Notes: generated by a model not told the origin, from the letters alone. Positions 18,720 to 27,768 are shown, counted from the first letter of the stretch. The stretch: DNA of 64,000 nucleotides from JBLHOS01 sp047623825 (GCA_047623825.1 JBLHOS010000002.1:41543-105542), one strand, 5' to 3'. Numbers and translations are program-made.

Positions 18720-18768
18720 TTGGGGCGCTGCCCCAAACCCCGGAGTATTTCGTTCAAGAAAAATCTGA
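18720..18768. repeat. Roseobacter-type intergenic element, copy 1
   Basis: A perfect hairpin TTGGGGC-GCT-GCCCCAA is followed by CCCGGAGTATTT, a short spacer and AAGAAAAA. The same order of parts recurs at 26984-27020. The element lies at the convergent end of nrdJ and the Liv operon, touching the livM stop. Confidence 0.6.
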
Positions 18769-18770
18769 AA

Positions 18771-20078
18771 TCAGCGTTCGGGGATTAAGCCGCGCGGACT
18801 GAACCGCAGCATCAACAGCAAGAAGAGGCCCATTGTCAGCAGCCGCATATGGGCAACCGAGCCCATTAGATGCAGGCGCAAGGCGTTATCTTCGGCCATA
18901 CCAGAGGTCAGAATGGTCATTAATAATGCGCCGATCGGTTCCACTTGAATCCAGAGCCACCAGACCAGAAAGCCACCCAAAACTGCGCCCCAATTATTGC
19001 CGGAGCCGCCGACGATCACCATGACCCAAACCAGGAACGTAAAGCGCAGCGGCTGATAGGTGCCGGGCACAAGCTGGCCGTCTAAAGTCGTCATCATCGC
19101 GCCGGCCATGCCGCACACAGCAGATCCGAGGATGAAGATCTGCAGATGTCGCGCTGTAACGTTCTTACCCATGGCTGAGGCTGAGACCTCATTATCGCGG
19201 ATCGCGCGCATCATTCGCCCCCACGGGGAATTCAGTGCCTTTTCGCTAAGCCAGATCAACCCCAGAAGCACGACGATGAAAAGCCCGGCATAGGCCAGTT
19301 TGACGGTCACGCTGGAGGCAGTGGTCGGATCCATCCCGAAGCGGGTGGTAAAGGCTAAAAAGCGCTCGCTGACTTGCAGATCGATTTCGTAAGGGACCGG
19401 ACGGGGTAGGGCAGTGACGTTCTTCACACCACGCGCCAACCAATCCTCATTCTTCAGGACGGAGATAATGATCTCGGCGATGCCAAGCGTCGCAATCGCC
19501 AGATAATCAGAGCGCAATCCAAGGGCGGTTTTGCCAATGATCCATGCGGCTCCGGCGGCAAGTAATCCGCCCATCGGCCAAGCCAAGACAATTGGTAGAC
19601 CCATACCACCAAGATATCCGGTTGCGGCTGGTGTCACACTTTCAACCGCATCAACGGCGGGGTCGAACACGGCCCTGAACAAGAAGAACCCGCCAACCAA
19701 GATGATTAGCATAGCGGCAGATCGAATGTTACCCTTCGGCAATCTGCTCCAAGCCAAAATGGCGGCAATAATTGTAGCGCCCCCCAAAAATAGCCCCATC
19801 AGCACACCCAGCCCTCCGGCGGCCCAAGCATCTGTGGTTGGTGGCATGGCGATCAAGACGGTAGCCAAACCACCCAAGGCGACAAACCCCATGATCCCAA
19901 CGTTGAAAAGGCCCGCATAGCCCCATTGCATATTCACGCCCAACGCCATTATCGCAGAGATCAGGCCCATATTGAAAATCGTCAGCGCCGTGTTCCACGA
20001 CTGTACGAAACCGGTGCCAATAAACAGGCTACCGACCAACAAGAAGAGGATAACGGTCTTGGGCTGAGCCAAAGTCAT
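18771..20078 (-). CDS. livM: Branched-chain amino acid-type ABC transporter permease (LivM)
   Basis: This 435-residue inner-membrane permease has about ten hydrophobic segments. It carries the LivM signatures NMGLISAIMALGVNMQWGYAGLFNVG near the N-terminus, YLAIATLGIAEII, and the EAA-like coupling loop region WGRMMRAIRDNEVSASAMG that contacts the ATPases. It is somewhat longer than typical LivM. The start overlaps the livH stop by 4 bp. It is the last gene of the leftward operon. The imported substrate is not evident. Confidence 0.88.
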   Translation of the reverse strand: MTLAQPKTVILFLLVGSLFIGTGFVQSWNTALTIFNMGLISAIMALGVNMQWGYAGLFNVGIMGFVALGGLATVLIAMPPTTDAWAAGGLGVLMGLFLGGATIIAAILAWSRLPKGNIRSAAMLIILVGGFFLFRAVFDPAVDAVESVTPAATGYLGGMGLPIVLAWPMGGLLAAGAAWIIGKTALGLRSDYLAIATLGIAEIIISVLKNEDWLARGVKNVTALPRPVPYEIDLQVSERFLAFTTRFGMDPTTASSVTVKLAYAGLFIVVLLGLIWLSEKALNSPWGRMMRAIRDNEVSASAMGKNVTARHLQIFILGSAVCGMAGAMMTTLDGQLVPGTYQPLRFTFLVWVMVIVGGSGNNWGAVLGGFLVWWLWIQVEPIGALLMTILTSGMAEDNALRLHLMGSVAHMRLLTMGLFLLLMLRFSPRGLIPER

Positions 20079-21085
20079 ACCGATTTTCCTTTGAAAAGAC
20101 CCGTGGGCTTGAACAGTAAGACGATCAGCAAGATGCCAAAGCTGACGGCGAATTTATAGTCTGTTGAGAGAAGCTGCAGGAGCCCGTCTGGTTGCCAATC
20201 CTCTGGTCCAAGATATCCAACTACTTTGCGAAAGGCGTAGGTGATGCTGATCTCGGAGAAGGCGATGACAAACCCACCGACAATAGCACCAAGCGGATTT
20301 CCAAGCCCCCCGACGATGGCGGACGCAAAAATTGGCAAAAGTAGTTGGAAATAGGTGAATGGCTTGAAGCTTTTGTCGAGGCCATAAAGGACGCCGGCAG
20401 TTGTCGCCAAGGCCGCCACGATTAGCCACGTATAAAGTACAACCCGGTCTGGGTTAATCCCTGACAACAGCGCCAGATCCTCATTGTCCGAAAATGCCCG
20501 CATGGATTTGCCGGTACGTGTGCGGTTTAGAAACCAGAACAATAACGCCACGACCAAAATTGCCGTCACAATCGTGATGCCCTGAGAGGTGCGAAAGGCC
20601 AGCCCCTCATCAAGACCGGTCAGTGCCTTAAACGTACGCGTGGAAATGATGAATCGCTCGCCATCAGCAAAGCGCTGGTCATCGGGGCCAATGATAAAGC
20701 GGACTAAGCCGTTCATTATAAACATCACACCAAGCGAGGCGATGACGTAGATCACCGGTTTGGCCTTTTGCTGCCGGTAGAATTGATAGACTAACTTATC
20801 TGTCCCAACGACTAAAAGACAGGTCGCCGCGATCCCAAAGGGCAGGGCCAAAAGGGCAGTCGGCAATGGGCCAAGGCTAACGCCCATCCCTTGAAAGCCC
20901 CAAGTTACCAAAATGGTAACCATCGCGCCAAAGGCCATGGTGTCGCCATGTGCGAAATTGGAAAACCGCAGGATGCCATAGATCAAGGTGACGCCAAGTG
21001 CGCCCAAGGCCAATTGTGCGCCGTAAGCGGTGGCCGGAACGATCACGAAATTGGCCAGAGCCACAATAGAGTTCAAGAAGTCCAA
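20075..21085 (-). CDS. livH: Branched-chain amino acid-type ABC transporter permease (LivH)
   Basis: The 336-residue permease partner of LivM has about eight to nine membrane segments. Diagnostic stretches are GVTLIYGILRFSNFAHGD near residue 35, the coupling loop TRTGKSMRAFSDNEDLALLSGI near residue 195, and GGLGNPLGAIVGG near residue 262. The 3' end overlaps livM by 4 bp. Upstream, only 3 bp separate it from the small secreted-protein gene. Confidence 0.9.
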   Translation of the reverse strand: MDFLNSIVALANFVIVPATAYGAQLALGALGVTLIYGILRFSNFAHGDTMAFGAMVTILVTWGFQGMGVSLGPLPTALLALPFGIAATCLLVVGTDKLVYQFYRQQKAKPVIYVIASLGVMFIMNGLVRFIIGPDDQRFADGERFIISTRTFKALTGLDEGLAFRTSQGITIVTAILVVALLFWFLNRTRTGKSMRAFSDNEDLALLSGINPDRVVLYTWLIVAALATTAGVLYGLDKSFKPFTYFQLLLPIFASAIVGGLGNPLGAIVGGFVIAFSEISITYAFRKVVGYLGPEDWQPDGLLQLLSTDYKFAVSFGILLIVLLFKPTGLFKGKSV

Positions 21086-21088
21086 GGT

Positions 21089-21463
21089 TCAGAGATCCTC
21101 ACATATGCCAAAGTAGGAGACGGCAAAACTGCCGGAAGCCGTAAAATGGGCGGTCATCAATGCAGTGTTGTCGGCGTTGATTGAGATCATCTCGGTCGGG
21201 CCACCCTCAGCGGAGCTGGCATAAACCCGGGGAAATTGGCCCTCAAGGCTGATCTGTTGAGTGGTTGTCGTGCTGATAACGCGTGAAATGTACAACTGGC
21301 TTTCGTGGTTCAGCGTGCTGATCTCAATGCCATAGGCGCTTTCGGTGCAATCTTGGCCAGCGACGCATTCGCCTGTGAAATCACACCGATAGGGTTCAGC
21401 GGAGGCCGGGACCGCAACAAAAGCCGCCAGTATCATCATATGGAGAATTCTGCCCATCCTCAT
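21089..21463 (-). CDS. Small secreted protein embedded in the Liv operon
   Basis: The 124-residue protein has a signal peptide (MRMGRILHMMILAAFVAVPASA, cleavage near residue 22). The mature part begins EPYRCDFTGECVAGQDC and has a fourth Cys near the end (YFGICEDL), so two disulfides in the periplasm are possible. No known family is recognised. The gene overlaps livF by 4 bp and ends 3 bp before livH, so it is a built-in member of the transporter operon. It may assist substrate capture or permease assembly; that is inference from position only. Confidence 0.65.
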   Translation of the reverse strand: MRMGRILHMMILAAFVAVPASAEPYRCDFTGECVAGQDCTESAYGIEISTLNHESQLYISRVISTTTTQQISLEGQFPRVYASSAEGGPTEMISINADNTALMTAHFTASGSFAVSYFGICEDL

Positions 21464-22173
21464 CCGCCCAGAAAACTCCGACGGACTTCGGGATCTTCCA
21501 GTAGGGCCTTGCCGGTATCGGTGAACGCGTTGCGGCCTTGCACCATCACATACCCCTTGTCGGCAATCGCCAACGCCTGGCGGGCATTTTGTTCAACCAT
21601 CAAGATCGAGATCCCGGTGCGGGCCACCTCGATGATCCGATCAAACAGCTCATCCATCACGATGGGAGAAACACCAGCCGTCGGTTCATCCAGCATCAAG
21701 ACACTAGGTTGGGTCATCAACGCGCGCCCAACGGCGACTTGCTGACGTTGCCCCCCGGACAATTCACCTGCTGGCTGGGCACGTTTGTCTTTCAAGATTG
21801 GAAACAGATCGTAGACTTGGGCCAATGTGTCGGAAAAATCGTCCGGCCGCAGGAAAGCGCCCATCTCCAGGTTCTCTTCGACCGTCAAAGACGTGAAAAT
21901 GTTTGAGGTTTGCGGCACAAATCCCATCCCCTTGGCGACACGTGCCTGCGGCGAAAGCTTGGTGATATCCTCACCATTCAGGCGCACCGCCCCATCACGC
22001 ACATTCAACATGCCAAAGATCGCCTTCATCGCGGTTGATTTTCCGGCACCGTTCGGGCCAACAATCACAGCGATTTCTCCTTTGTTGACCGAGACAGTAC
22101 ACGCATGCAGGATATCTGCGCCTGTGCCATAGCCACCTGTCATCTGATCACCGATCAGGAATGGTTCAGACAT
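21460..22173 (-). CDS. livF: Branched-chain amino acid-type ABC transporter ATP-binding protein (LivF)
   Basis: The 237-residue ATPase has Walker A GPNGAGKSTAMK (about 39-50), Q-loop PQTSNIF, ABC signature LSGGQRQQVAVGRAL (about 138), Walker B VLMLDEPTAGVSP and H-loop VEQNARQAL. The last feature is characteristic of LivF rather than LivG. The 3' end overlaps the small secreted-protein gene. Confidence 0.9.
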   Translation of the reverse strand: MSEPFLIGDQMTGGYGTGADILHACTVSVNKGEIAVIVGPNGAGKSTAMKAIFGMLNVRDGAVRLNGEDITKLSPQARVAKGMGFVPQTSNIFTSLTVEENLEMGAFLRPDDFSDTLAQVYDLFPILKDKRAQPAGELSGGQRQQVAVGRALMTQPSVLMLDEPTAGVSPIVMDELFDRIIEVARTGISILMVEQNARQALAIADKGYVMVQGRNAFTDTGKALLEDPEVRRSFLGG

Positions 22174-22221
22174 GTTTGGCCCCTGTCTTTTTCTTGGTCA
22201 CAATACTCAAAACTCGCCCCA

Positions 22222-23007
22222 TCAACCGGCACTGGCCGCTGTTTTATTCTTCAGACCGGTGCCCAGATAGGCCTCGATCACTTGCTCATTGGCTTTGATC
22301 TGCTGAATTGTGCCTTCGGCCAACACATGGCCCTCAGCCATCACAATCACCGGGTCACACAGACGTCCGATGAAATCCATGTCATGCTCAATCATGCAAA
22401 ATGTATAACCGCGCTCTTGGTTCAGGCGTAGGATCGCATCGCCGATTGTGTTCAGTAGGGTGCGGTTCACACCGGCACCGACTTCGTCCAGAAACACGAT
22501 CTTGGCATCGACCATCATAGTCCGACCCAGTTCTAACAGCTTCTTTTGCCCACCAGACAAGTTACCAGCTTTCTCATCCGCCAGATGATCGATCGTCAGA
22601 AATTCCAGAACCTCATCGGCTTTTTTTGCCAATTTACGTTCTTCTGCCTCAATTTTGGCACGCGCAAACCAAGTGTTCCACAATGTCTCTCCGGATTGTC
22701 CGCTGGGAACCATCATCAGGTTCTCACGCACTGTCATGGAGGCGAATTCATGGGCGATCTGAAAGGTCCGCAACAATCCTTTTTCGAACAGCGCATGTGG
22801 CGGCAGGCCAGTGATATCTTCGCCGTCCATCGTGACGCGCCCAGAGGTTGGTTTAAGAACGCCTGCGATCACATTGAATAGTGTGGTTTTCCCGGCACCG
22901 TTTGGCCCGATCAACCCAGTGATTGAGCCTGATTTGATCTCAAGAGATGCGCCATCCACTGCGTGAAAGCCCCCGAAATGCTTGTGGATGTCTTCTACGA
23001 TGATCAT
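22222..23007 (-). CDS. livG: Branched-chain amino acid-type ABC transporter ATP-binding protein (LivG)
   Basis: The 261-residue ATPase has Walker A GPNGAGKTTLFN, signature LSGGQKKLLELGRTM, Walker B IVFLDEVGAGVN (Glu-Val in place of the usual Glu-Pro) and H-loop MIEHDMDFI, typical of LivG. I start at ATG 23007, preceded by GGGG six bases upstream; an upstream TTG at 23019 is less likely. The hairpin between this gene and the binding-protein gene may lower its expression relative to the latter. Confidence 0.9.
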   Translation of the reverse strand: MIIVEDIHKHFGGFHAVDGASLEIKSGSITGLIGPNGAGKTTLFNVIAGVLKPTSGRVTMDGEDITGLPPHALFEKGLLRTFQIAHEFASMTVRENLMMVPSGQSGETLWNTWFARAKIEAEERKLAKKADEVLEFLTIDHLADEKAGNLSGGQKKLLELGRTMMVDAKIVFLDEVGAGVNRTLLNTIGDAILRLNQERGYTFCMIEHDMDFIGRLCDPVIVMAEGHVLAEGTIQQIKANEQVIEAYLGTGLKNKTAASAG

Positions 23008-23030
23008 AAAATGCCCCAACCTACAAAGAT

Positions 23031-23058
23031 CGCAGCCCGGTAATTAGACCGGGCTGCG
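23031..23058 (-). promoter_or_regulatory. Intercistronic hairpin after the Liv binding-protein gene
   Basis: A perfect 11-bp stem (CGCAGCCCGGT / ACCGGGCTGCG) with a 6-base AATTAG-type loop lies between the binding-protein stop and livG. It lacks a strong T-run on the minus strand. This suggests partial termination or mRNA 3'-end protection, which raises binding-protein level over the membrane components. Confidence 0.65.
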
Positions 23059-23081
23059 TTCATGGTAACTCTTAGATGAGT

Positions 23082-24275
23082 TTAGCGGTACTGCGCTGTC
23101 GTGATCTCACCACCGGTGATCTCGATCTCACGGTAGTTGCCGGCACTTTCGCCGCCACCGATCAACTCAACAGCTGACGCACCCAAATAGTCGATGTCGC
23201 CGCCTGCCGCGAGGATCTCAAGACCGCGGGCCAATTCACCAGGCAAAATCAATTCACCTGGCGCGTTGGCCACGTCCATGATGTGCGCTGCGTAATCGCT
23301 TGGTTCAACTGAACCGGCGGCTTGCATGGCAAACATCATCAACGCTGCTGCATCATAGCTCTCTGGCGAGAATGGCGAAGTGCCATCAAAGCCCGCTGCT
23401 GTTGCCATCGCTGTATACAGGCTTGCGCCTTCGCTGTCGGTTCCAGGATGTTGGCCGAATGAGCCATCAATATCGGAGCCAAAGTTGTCTTGCAGTGCTT
23501 GGCTGATCATGCCGTCTGGGAAGACGAATGTCTCAAACGCGCCAGTGTCCAGTGCGGCCTGAACGATGCCCGATCCACCTTGGTCGACATAACCAGCAAC
23601 AACCAGAACATCACCACCAGCGGACGCAAGCGCACCAACTTCGGCGGAATAGTCTGCACGGCCGTCTTCATGGGCTGCGACCATTGTCACGGTTCCGCCC
23701 GCTGCCTCAAACGCTGCGGCAAAGCTGTCTGCAAGACCTTGGCCATAGTCGTTGTTGGTGTAGGTAACGGCAACTTCATCATAGCCGCGATCCATGATCA
23801 CCGAGGTCATGACCTGACCTTGGCGTGCATCAGATGGTGCTGTGCGGAAGAACAGACCGTTGTCTTCAACGGTGCTGAGTGCTGGCGATGTGGCGGATGG
23901 TGAAATCATGACCATACCGTTGGCGATCGCAACGTTTGACAAGATAGCAGTGGTCACGCCTGAGCAATCTGCCCCAACGATACCTTTGACACCGTCAGAT
24001 GTGATCAAGCGCTCGGCGGCCGCCGTGGCTGCGGACGCGTCAATGCATGTGCTGTCTGCACGAACTGAGTTGACCGTCATGCCACCCAGAAACGCGCCAG
24101 ATGCAGTTACCTCAGCCATCGCCAATTCAGCGCCTGCGGCCATCGAAGGGGCTAGCGATTCAATTGGTCCGGTGAAGCCGAGGATGATGCCGATATCAAC
24201 TGAGTTGTGCCCGTCCGCATATGCGCCCGTGCTCATCAGCGCTGCAGCCGCTGTGGCCGTCAGAAACTTTTTCAT
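23082..24275 (-). CDS. Liv-type ABC transporter periplasmic substrate-binding protein
   Basis: The 397-residue protein has a signal peptide (MKKFLTATAAAALMSTGAYA). The mature region is a two-lobe Peripla_BP_6 receptor: VDIGIILGFTGPIESLAPSM at the start, GIVGADCSGVT and MISPSATSPALS around residues 98-130, and VAVTYTNNDYGQGLADSF near residue 170. It is the first gene of the leftward operon with livG, livF, livH and livM. The ligand cannot be read from sequence; amino acids, amides or urea are all known for this family. Confidence 0.9.
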   Translation of the reverse strand: MKKFLTATAAAALMSTGAYADGHNSVDIGIILGFTGPIESLAPSMAAGAELAMAEVTASGAFLGGMTVNSVRADSTCIDASAATAAAERLITSDGVKGIVGADCSGVTTAILSNVAIANGMVMISPSATSPALSTVEDNGLFFRTAPSDARQGQVMTSVIMDRGYDEVAVTYTNNDYGQGLADSFAAAFEAAGGTVTMVAAHEDGRADYSAEVGALASAGGDVLVVAGYVDQGGSGIVQAALDTGAFETFVFPDGMISQALQDNFGSDIDGSFGQHPGTDSEGASLYTAMATAAGFDGTSPFSPESYDAAALMMFAMQAAGSVEPSDYAAHIMDVANAPGELILPGELARGLEILAAGGDIDYLGASAVELIGGGESAGNYREIEITGGEITTAQYR

Positions 24276-24336
24276 TTTTGTCTCCCTAGTTGGACAAGAA
24301 ATCCGTGGAAGTGACCCTATAGAGGGGTGTTGGGGT

Positions 24337-24354
24337 TAGGAAGTTGATTTCCTA
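24337..24354. promoter_or_regulatory. Inverted repeat in the Liv operon/sugar dehydrogenase divergent promoter
   Basis: TAGGAA-GTTGAT-TTCCTA has perfect 6-bp arms and lies 62 bp upstream of the binding-protein start, in the 161-bp divergent gap. It could be an operator; no regulator gene is adjacent. Confidence 0.35.
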
Positions 24355-24436
24355 TCTGGCAGTTGATTAAATTTTCCGCTGGATACAAGTGTTTAATTTC
24401 GCGAAATATTCTTTGTCCAAGTTTGAGGAGAAAACG

Positions 24437-25540
24437 ATGAGAGTGGGTCATTTCATTTTGCTTTTTACTGGAACCGCCTCGTCAACCTGCGCGATACAGG
24501 CTGAAGAGTACGATCTTTCTGTCGGAACCGTAGCGATTACCGCGATGGCAACGGGGCTGGAGGAGCCTTGGGCTGTGGGCTTCCTGCCTGATGGCGGATT
24601 TTTGGTGACGCTACGTGGAGGCATACTGCGCCGGTACGATGCTATGGGTGATTTCGTCGAAGTGTCTGGCGTGCCAACTGTCTTTGATGATGGGCAGGGC
24701 GGATTGCTGGACGTCCTGATCCCGCGAGATTTTGAACAGAGCGGTGAGATCTTTTTCACAATCGCAGCGCAGCAAGGGCGTGGTGCGGGAACTGCGTTGG
24801 TCCGGGCCCGGCTTGATGGTGACTGGTTGCGCAACGTTGAGACAATCTGGGAGATGGAACGCGGCAGTCGGGGTGGCCGGCATTTTGGATCGCGCATCGT
24901 TGAGGGGCGCGACGGGATGCTTTATGTGACTGTTGGTGAACGCGGCGACATGCCCTCTGCGCAAGATCTGACGCGCGAAAACGGCTCAGTCATTCGTGTG
25001 ATGCGTGACGGACGCATCCCTGCCGACAATCCGTTTGTAGATCGTGGTGGCGCGCAGCCAGAGATCTGGAGCTATGGACACCGCAACCCACAAGGCGCCG
25101 CAATGGATGGGGCTGGGCAGCTATGGGTTGTTGAGCACGGTGCGCGGGGCGGTGATGAGGTGAACCGCATCATCCGCGGCGCCAACTATGGCTGGCCCGT
25201 CATTGCTTATGGCAGTCACTACACTGGCCTGCCCATCGGTGAGGGAACCGCTGCCGAGGGAATGGAGCAGCCAGTGCACTATTGGGACCCCTCAATCGCG
25301 CCGTCCGGTGCCACGTTTTATGAGGGCGATCAATTTCCTGGCTGGTCAGGGGACCTGTTCGTCGGTTCGCTGGTCTTTGACTATATCGCGCGGCTGGATC
25401 CAGACACCGGCATGAGCGAGGTCGAAAAGATAGCGACGCCGCAAACCGGGCGTGTCCGCGATGTGCGCACCGCCCCGGACGGATCGATTTGGTTCTTGTC
25501 CGTTAGCAATAGCGCGCTGTACCGAATTGCCCCACGCTGA
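24437..25540 (+). CDS. PQQ-dependent soluble aldose sugar dehydrogenase family protein
   Basis: The 367-residue exported protein starts MRVGHFILLFTGTASSTCAIQA (signal peptide) after GAGGAGAA. It has the six-blade beta-propeller signatures of the GSDH/Asd family: GLEEPWAVGFLPDG near the N-terminus, SRGGRHFGSRIVEG (His region near residue 145), and YGHRNPQGAAMDG with LWVVEHGARGGDEVN and NYGWPV further on. These enzymes oxidise aldoses in the periplasm using PQQ and Ca. A longer frame from 24389 lacks a ribosome site. Confidence 0.85.
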   Translation: MRVGHFILLFTGTASSTCAIQAEEYDLSVGTVAITAMATGLEEPWAVGFLPDGGFLVTLRGGILRRYDAMGDFVEVSGVPTVFDDGQGGLLDVLIPRDFEQSGEIFFTIAAQQGRGAGTALVRARLDGDWLRNVETIWEMERGSRGGRHFGSRIVEGRDGMLYVTVGERGDMPSAQDLTRENGSVIRVMRDGRIPADNPFVDRGGAQPEIWSYGHRNPQGAAMDGAGQLWVVEHGARGGDEVNRIIRGANYGWPVIAYGSHYTGLPIGEGTAAEGMEQPVHYWDPSIAPSGATFYEGDQFPGWSGDLFVGSLVFDYIARLDPDTGMSEVEKIATPQTGRVRDVRTAPDGSIWFLSVSNSALYRIAPR

Positions 25541-25544
25541 GCTT

Positions 25545-26966
25545 CTAAAGGAGCCCCGGCAGCCAAAGCACGATCCCGGGGAAGGCGATCAACACTGCCA
25601 CGGTGGCCACGTCAGCCCCGAAGAAAGGTGTGGCCCCGCGGAATACGTCTTGAACACTGATCGGCAATTTCGCGTCCTGAGCGACACCGGCAACAACAAA
25701 ACAATTTAATCCTATGGGCGGCGTAATCAAACAAAGCTCCGCCATTTTAACCACGATGATGCCAAACCAGATCGCGCATTCCTCCGACGTCATGCCAAAG
25801 GCGCTATCGGCCCGTGCAACGCCTTCGCCACCATTCAGGGCGATAATCGCAGGGTAGGTGACAGGCAAGGTCAAGATCAGCATGCCGATGGCATCCATGA
25901 ACATGCCTAAGATTACATAGACCCCTAAGATCATCAAAAGAATGATGTATGGTGAATAATCTAGGCTGGAAATGAAGGCTGCAAATTCATCAGGCAGGCG
26001 TGCAAAACCCAAGAACCGGACATAGATTAGCACGCCCCAGATCATGGTGAAGATCATCACCGTCAGCTTGCCCGCCTCCATCAGCGCGCCACGCAGGTCT
26101 TTCCATTTCATACCTTGCCACAGGGCCATCAAAAGAACGACGAACGCGCCCAATGCCCCAGCCTCAGTTGGTGTGGCCCACCCAAAATAGATCGAATAGA
26201 TAATAATGAAGATCACAAAGAAGATCGGCAACGTGCCCGGTAGGCTTTGAAAACGCTCAGTCCAGGTGAAGCCGCCGACTGGTGGACCCAGGTCCTTGCG
26301 CCATTTGGCCATAAAGACGATTAGACCGGCATAGATCAGGGCCGAAACAAACCCCGGAACAAATCCTGCCAACAGCAGTTTGCCCACTGATTGCTCAACG
26401 ATGATCGCATAGATGACCAAAATGGCCGAGGGTGGGATCAGGGACGCCAATGTGCCGCCTGCGGCGACGACGCCAGCGGCAAATGCCTTGTCGTAACCCA
26501 CCTTCAGCATTTCTGGGATCGCGATGCGCGCAAAGACCGCTGAGGTCGCGACAGATGCACCAGAGACCGCGGCGAAACCTGCGGTTGCAAACACAGTTGC
26601 CACGCCAAGACCGCCGGGCATCCAGCCAACCCACCGTTTAGCCATCTCAAACAGCGCTTTTGTCAGACCCGCATAATAGGCCAGATAGCCGATCAGAATG
26701 AAGGTTGGGATCAAGCTAAGCGAATATAGCGTCGCCTTGGAATGTGGCACCTGGCCAGTCAGGCCAATGGCTGTGATCAGACCGCGATCAAATCCTTGGC
26801 GCTGCATGAAGAACAAGCAAAGCCCTAGAAAGCCGATAAACGCGGTGGCAAAAGCCACCCTTACGCCGATGATGACCAGAACCACTAGGAAACCAGACAA
26901 CCACAAGGAGACGTTGAAAATATCGACGCCCTCCATAAGGGCGCGCATGTCGATGTAGCTATCCAA
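25545..26966 (-). CDS. dctM: TRAP transporter large permease (DctM-like)
   Basis: The 473-residue inner-membrane protein has about twelve hydrophobic segments, the ion-coupled channel subunit of TRAP carriers. Recognisable DctM stretches include GASVATSAVFARIAIPEM, GGTLASLIPPSAILVIYAI and TPTEAGALGAFVVLL. The start is TTG at 26966, backed by AGAGGA eight bases upstream; the next ATG at 26948 lacks one. The 94-bp gap to dctQ carries a copy of the hairpin/CGGAGTATTT element. Confidence 0.88.
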   Translation of the reverse strand: MDSYIDMRALMEGVDIFNVSLWLSGFLVVLVIIGVRVAFATAFIGFLGLCLFFMQRQGFDRGLITAIGLTGQVPHSKATLYSLSLIPTFILIGYLAYYAGLTKALFEMAKRWVGWMPGGLGVATVFATAGFAAVSGASVATSAVFARIAIPEMLKVGYDKAFAAGVVAAGGTLASLIPPSAILVIYAIIVEQSVGKLLLAGFVPGFVSALIYAGLIVFMAKWRKDLGPPVGGFTWTERFQSLPGTLPIFFVIFIIIYSIYFGWATPTEAGALGAFVVLLMALWQGMKWKDLRGALMEAGKLTVMIFTMIWGVLIYVRFLGFARLPDEFAAFISSLDYSPYIILLMILGVYVILGMFMDAIGMLILTLPVTYPAIIALNGGEGVARADSAFGMTSEECAIWFGIIVVKMAELCLITPPIGLNCFVVAGVAQDAKLPISVQDVFRGATPFFGADVATVAVLIAFPGIVLWLPGLL

Positions 26967-26983
26967 CTAGATGTTCCTCTCTG

Positions 26984-27020
26984 GGTCCATGTCGGACCGG
27001 AGTATTTGGACTAAGAAAAA
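26984..27020. repeat. Roseobacter-type intergenic element, copy 2
   Basis: A hairpin GGTCC-ATGTC-GGACC is followed directly by GGAGTATTT, six bases and AAGAAAAA, matching copy 1 at 18720-18768. It sits inside the TRAP operon between dctQ and dctM. Confidence 0.6.
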
Positions 27021-27060
27021 CCCGAAAGCGGCCAAGCAGGTGCTGGCGCGGTCTTCGGCT

Positions 27061-27708
27061 TTATTTCTCATTGAGTTTATCTTCGATCCCTTTGACCGTA
27101 TCGGCCTCACGGGCCGCCTGGCTCATTGGGTCTTCAGGCAGGGGCACGCCGATCGGACGGTCGGCGTTGGTCCGGATCGCCCGACCAAACCCCCAAAGTT
27201 GTAAAACTAGTCGCAGCCAAAGCAGGCTAAGCGAAACTGGTACGATCAATTTGGCTGGCCAAAGTGGTAGCGCGATGTCGATCGAGCTGTCGCGGCTAAA
27301 AAGCGGCGCGTTTACATCGAAGCTGCGCCCAAAATGCATCCAAGTGCCGTAAACCAACGCTGTAGTCATCAGCAACATGAATAAGATCGATATCCATTCG
27401 GCAAACCACAACCTGCGACCGCGCAATTGCCCGATGACGATATCCATACGGATATGCCCGCCTTCGCGCTGGCAATAGGCCAAGCCCAAAAACGCAAAGG
27501 CCGCCATGAATTGTTGGGTCCAATCGACATATCCGGGCACGGGCGCATTAAAGAGTTTGCGCCCCAAAACGTTCCAGACTGCCAGCAGAACCAGCATGAA
27601 AATCACAATCCCGCCCGCTAGGTTGAAGTTAGCCTCGACCCTTAAAAGGAGACGATCTAGCCGGGATAGCCGGGAGTTATCGGTCAAGACCGAGGAGGAT
27701 GAGGACAT
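27061..27708 (-). CDS. dctQ: TRAP transporter small permease (DctQ-like)
   Basis: The 215-residue protein has four hydrophobic segments (about 35-55, 70-90, 112-132 and 160-180). It shows the DctQ pattern WNVLGRKLFNAPVPGYVDWTQQFMAAFAFLG, then REGGHIRMDI after the second segment. It pairs with DctM in the membrane. The gene lies 60 bp after dctP on the same strand. The C-terminal tail is long and charged. Confidence 0.85.
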   Translation of the reverse strand: MSSSSSVLTDNSRLSRLDRLLLRVEANFNLAGGIVIFMLVLLAVWNVLGRKLFNAPVPGYVDWTQQFMAAFAFLGLAYCQREGGHIRMDIVIGQLRGRRLWFAEWISILFMLLMTTALVYGTWMHFGRSFDVNAPLFSRDSSIDIALPLWPAKLIVPVSLSLLWLRLVLQLWGFGRAIRTNADRPIGVPLPEDPMSQAAREADTVKGIEDKLNEK

Positions 27709-27731
27709 GTAAAATTGCTCAATCTAGGCAA

Positions 27732-27761
27732 GCAGGACCCGGACAAATTGCCGGGCCCTGC
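27732..27761 (-). promoter_or_regulatory. Intercistronic hairpin after dctP
   Basis: An 11-bp stem (GCAGGACCCGG / CCGGGCCCTGC, one mismatch) with an 8-base loop lies just after the dctP stop. As in the Liv operon it has no strong T-run, so partial termination or 3'-end protection of the dctP message is the likely effect. Confidence 0.55.
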
Positions 27762-27768
27762 GTGTTGG

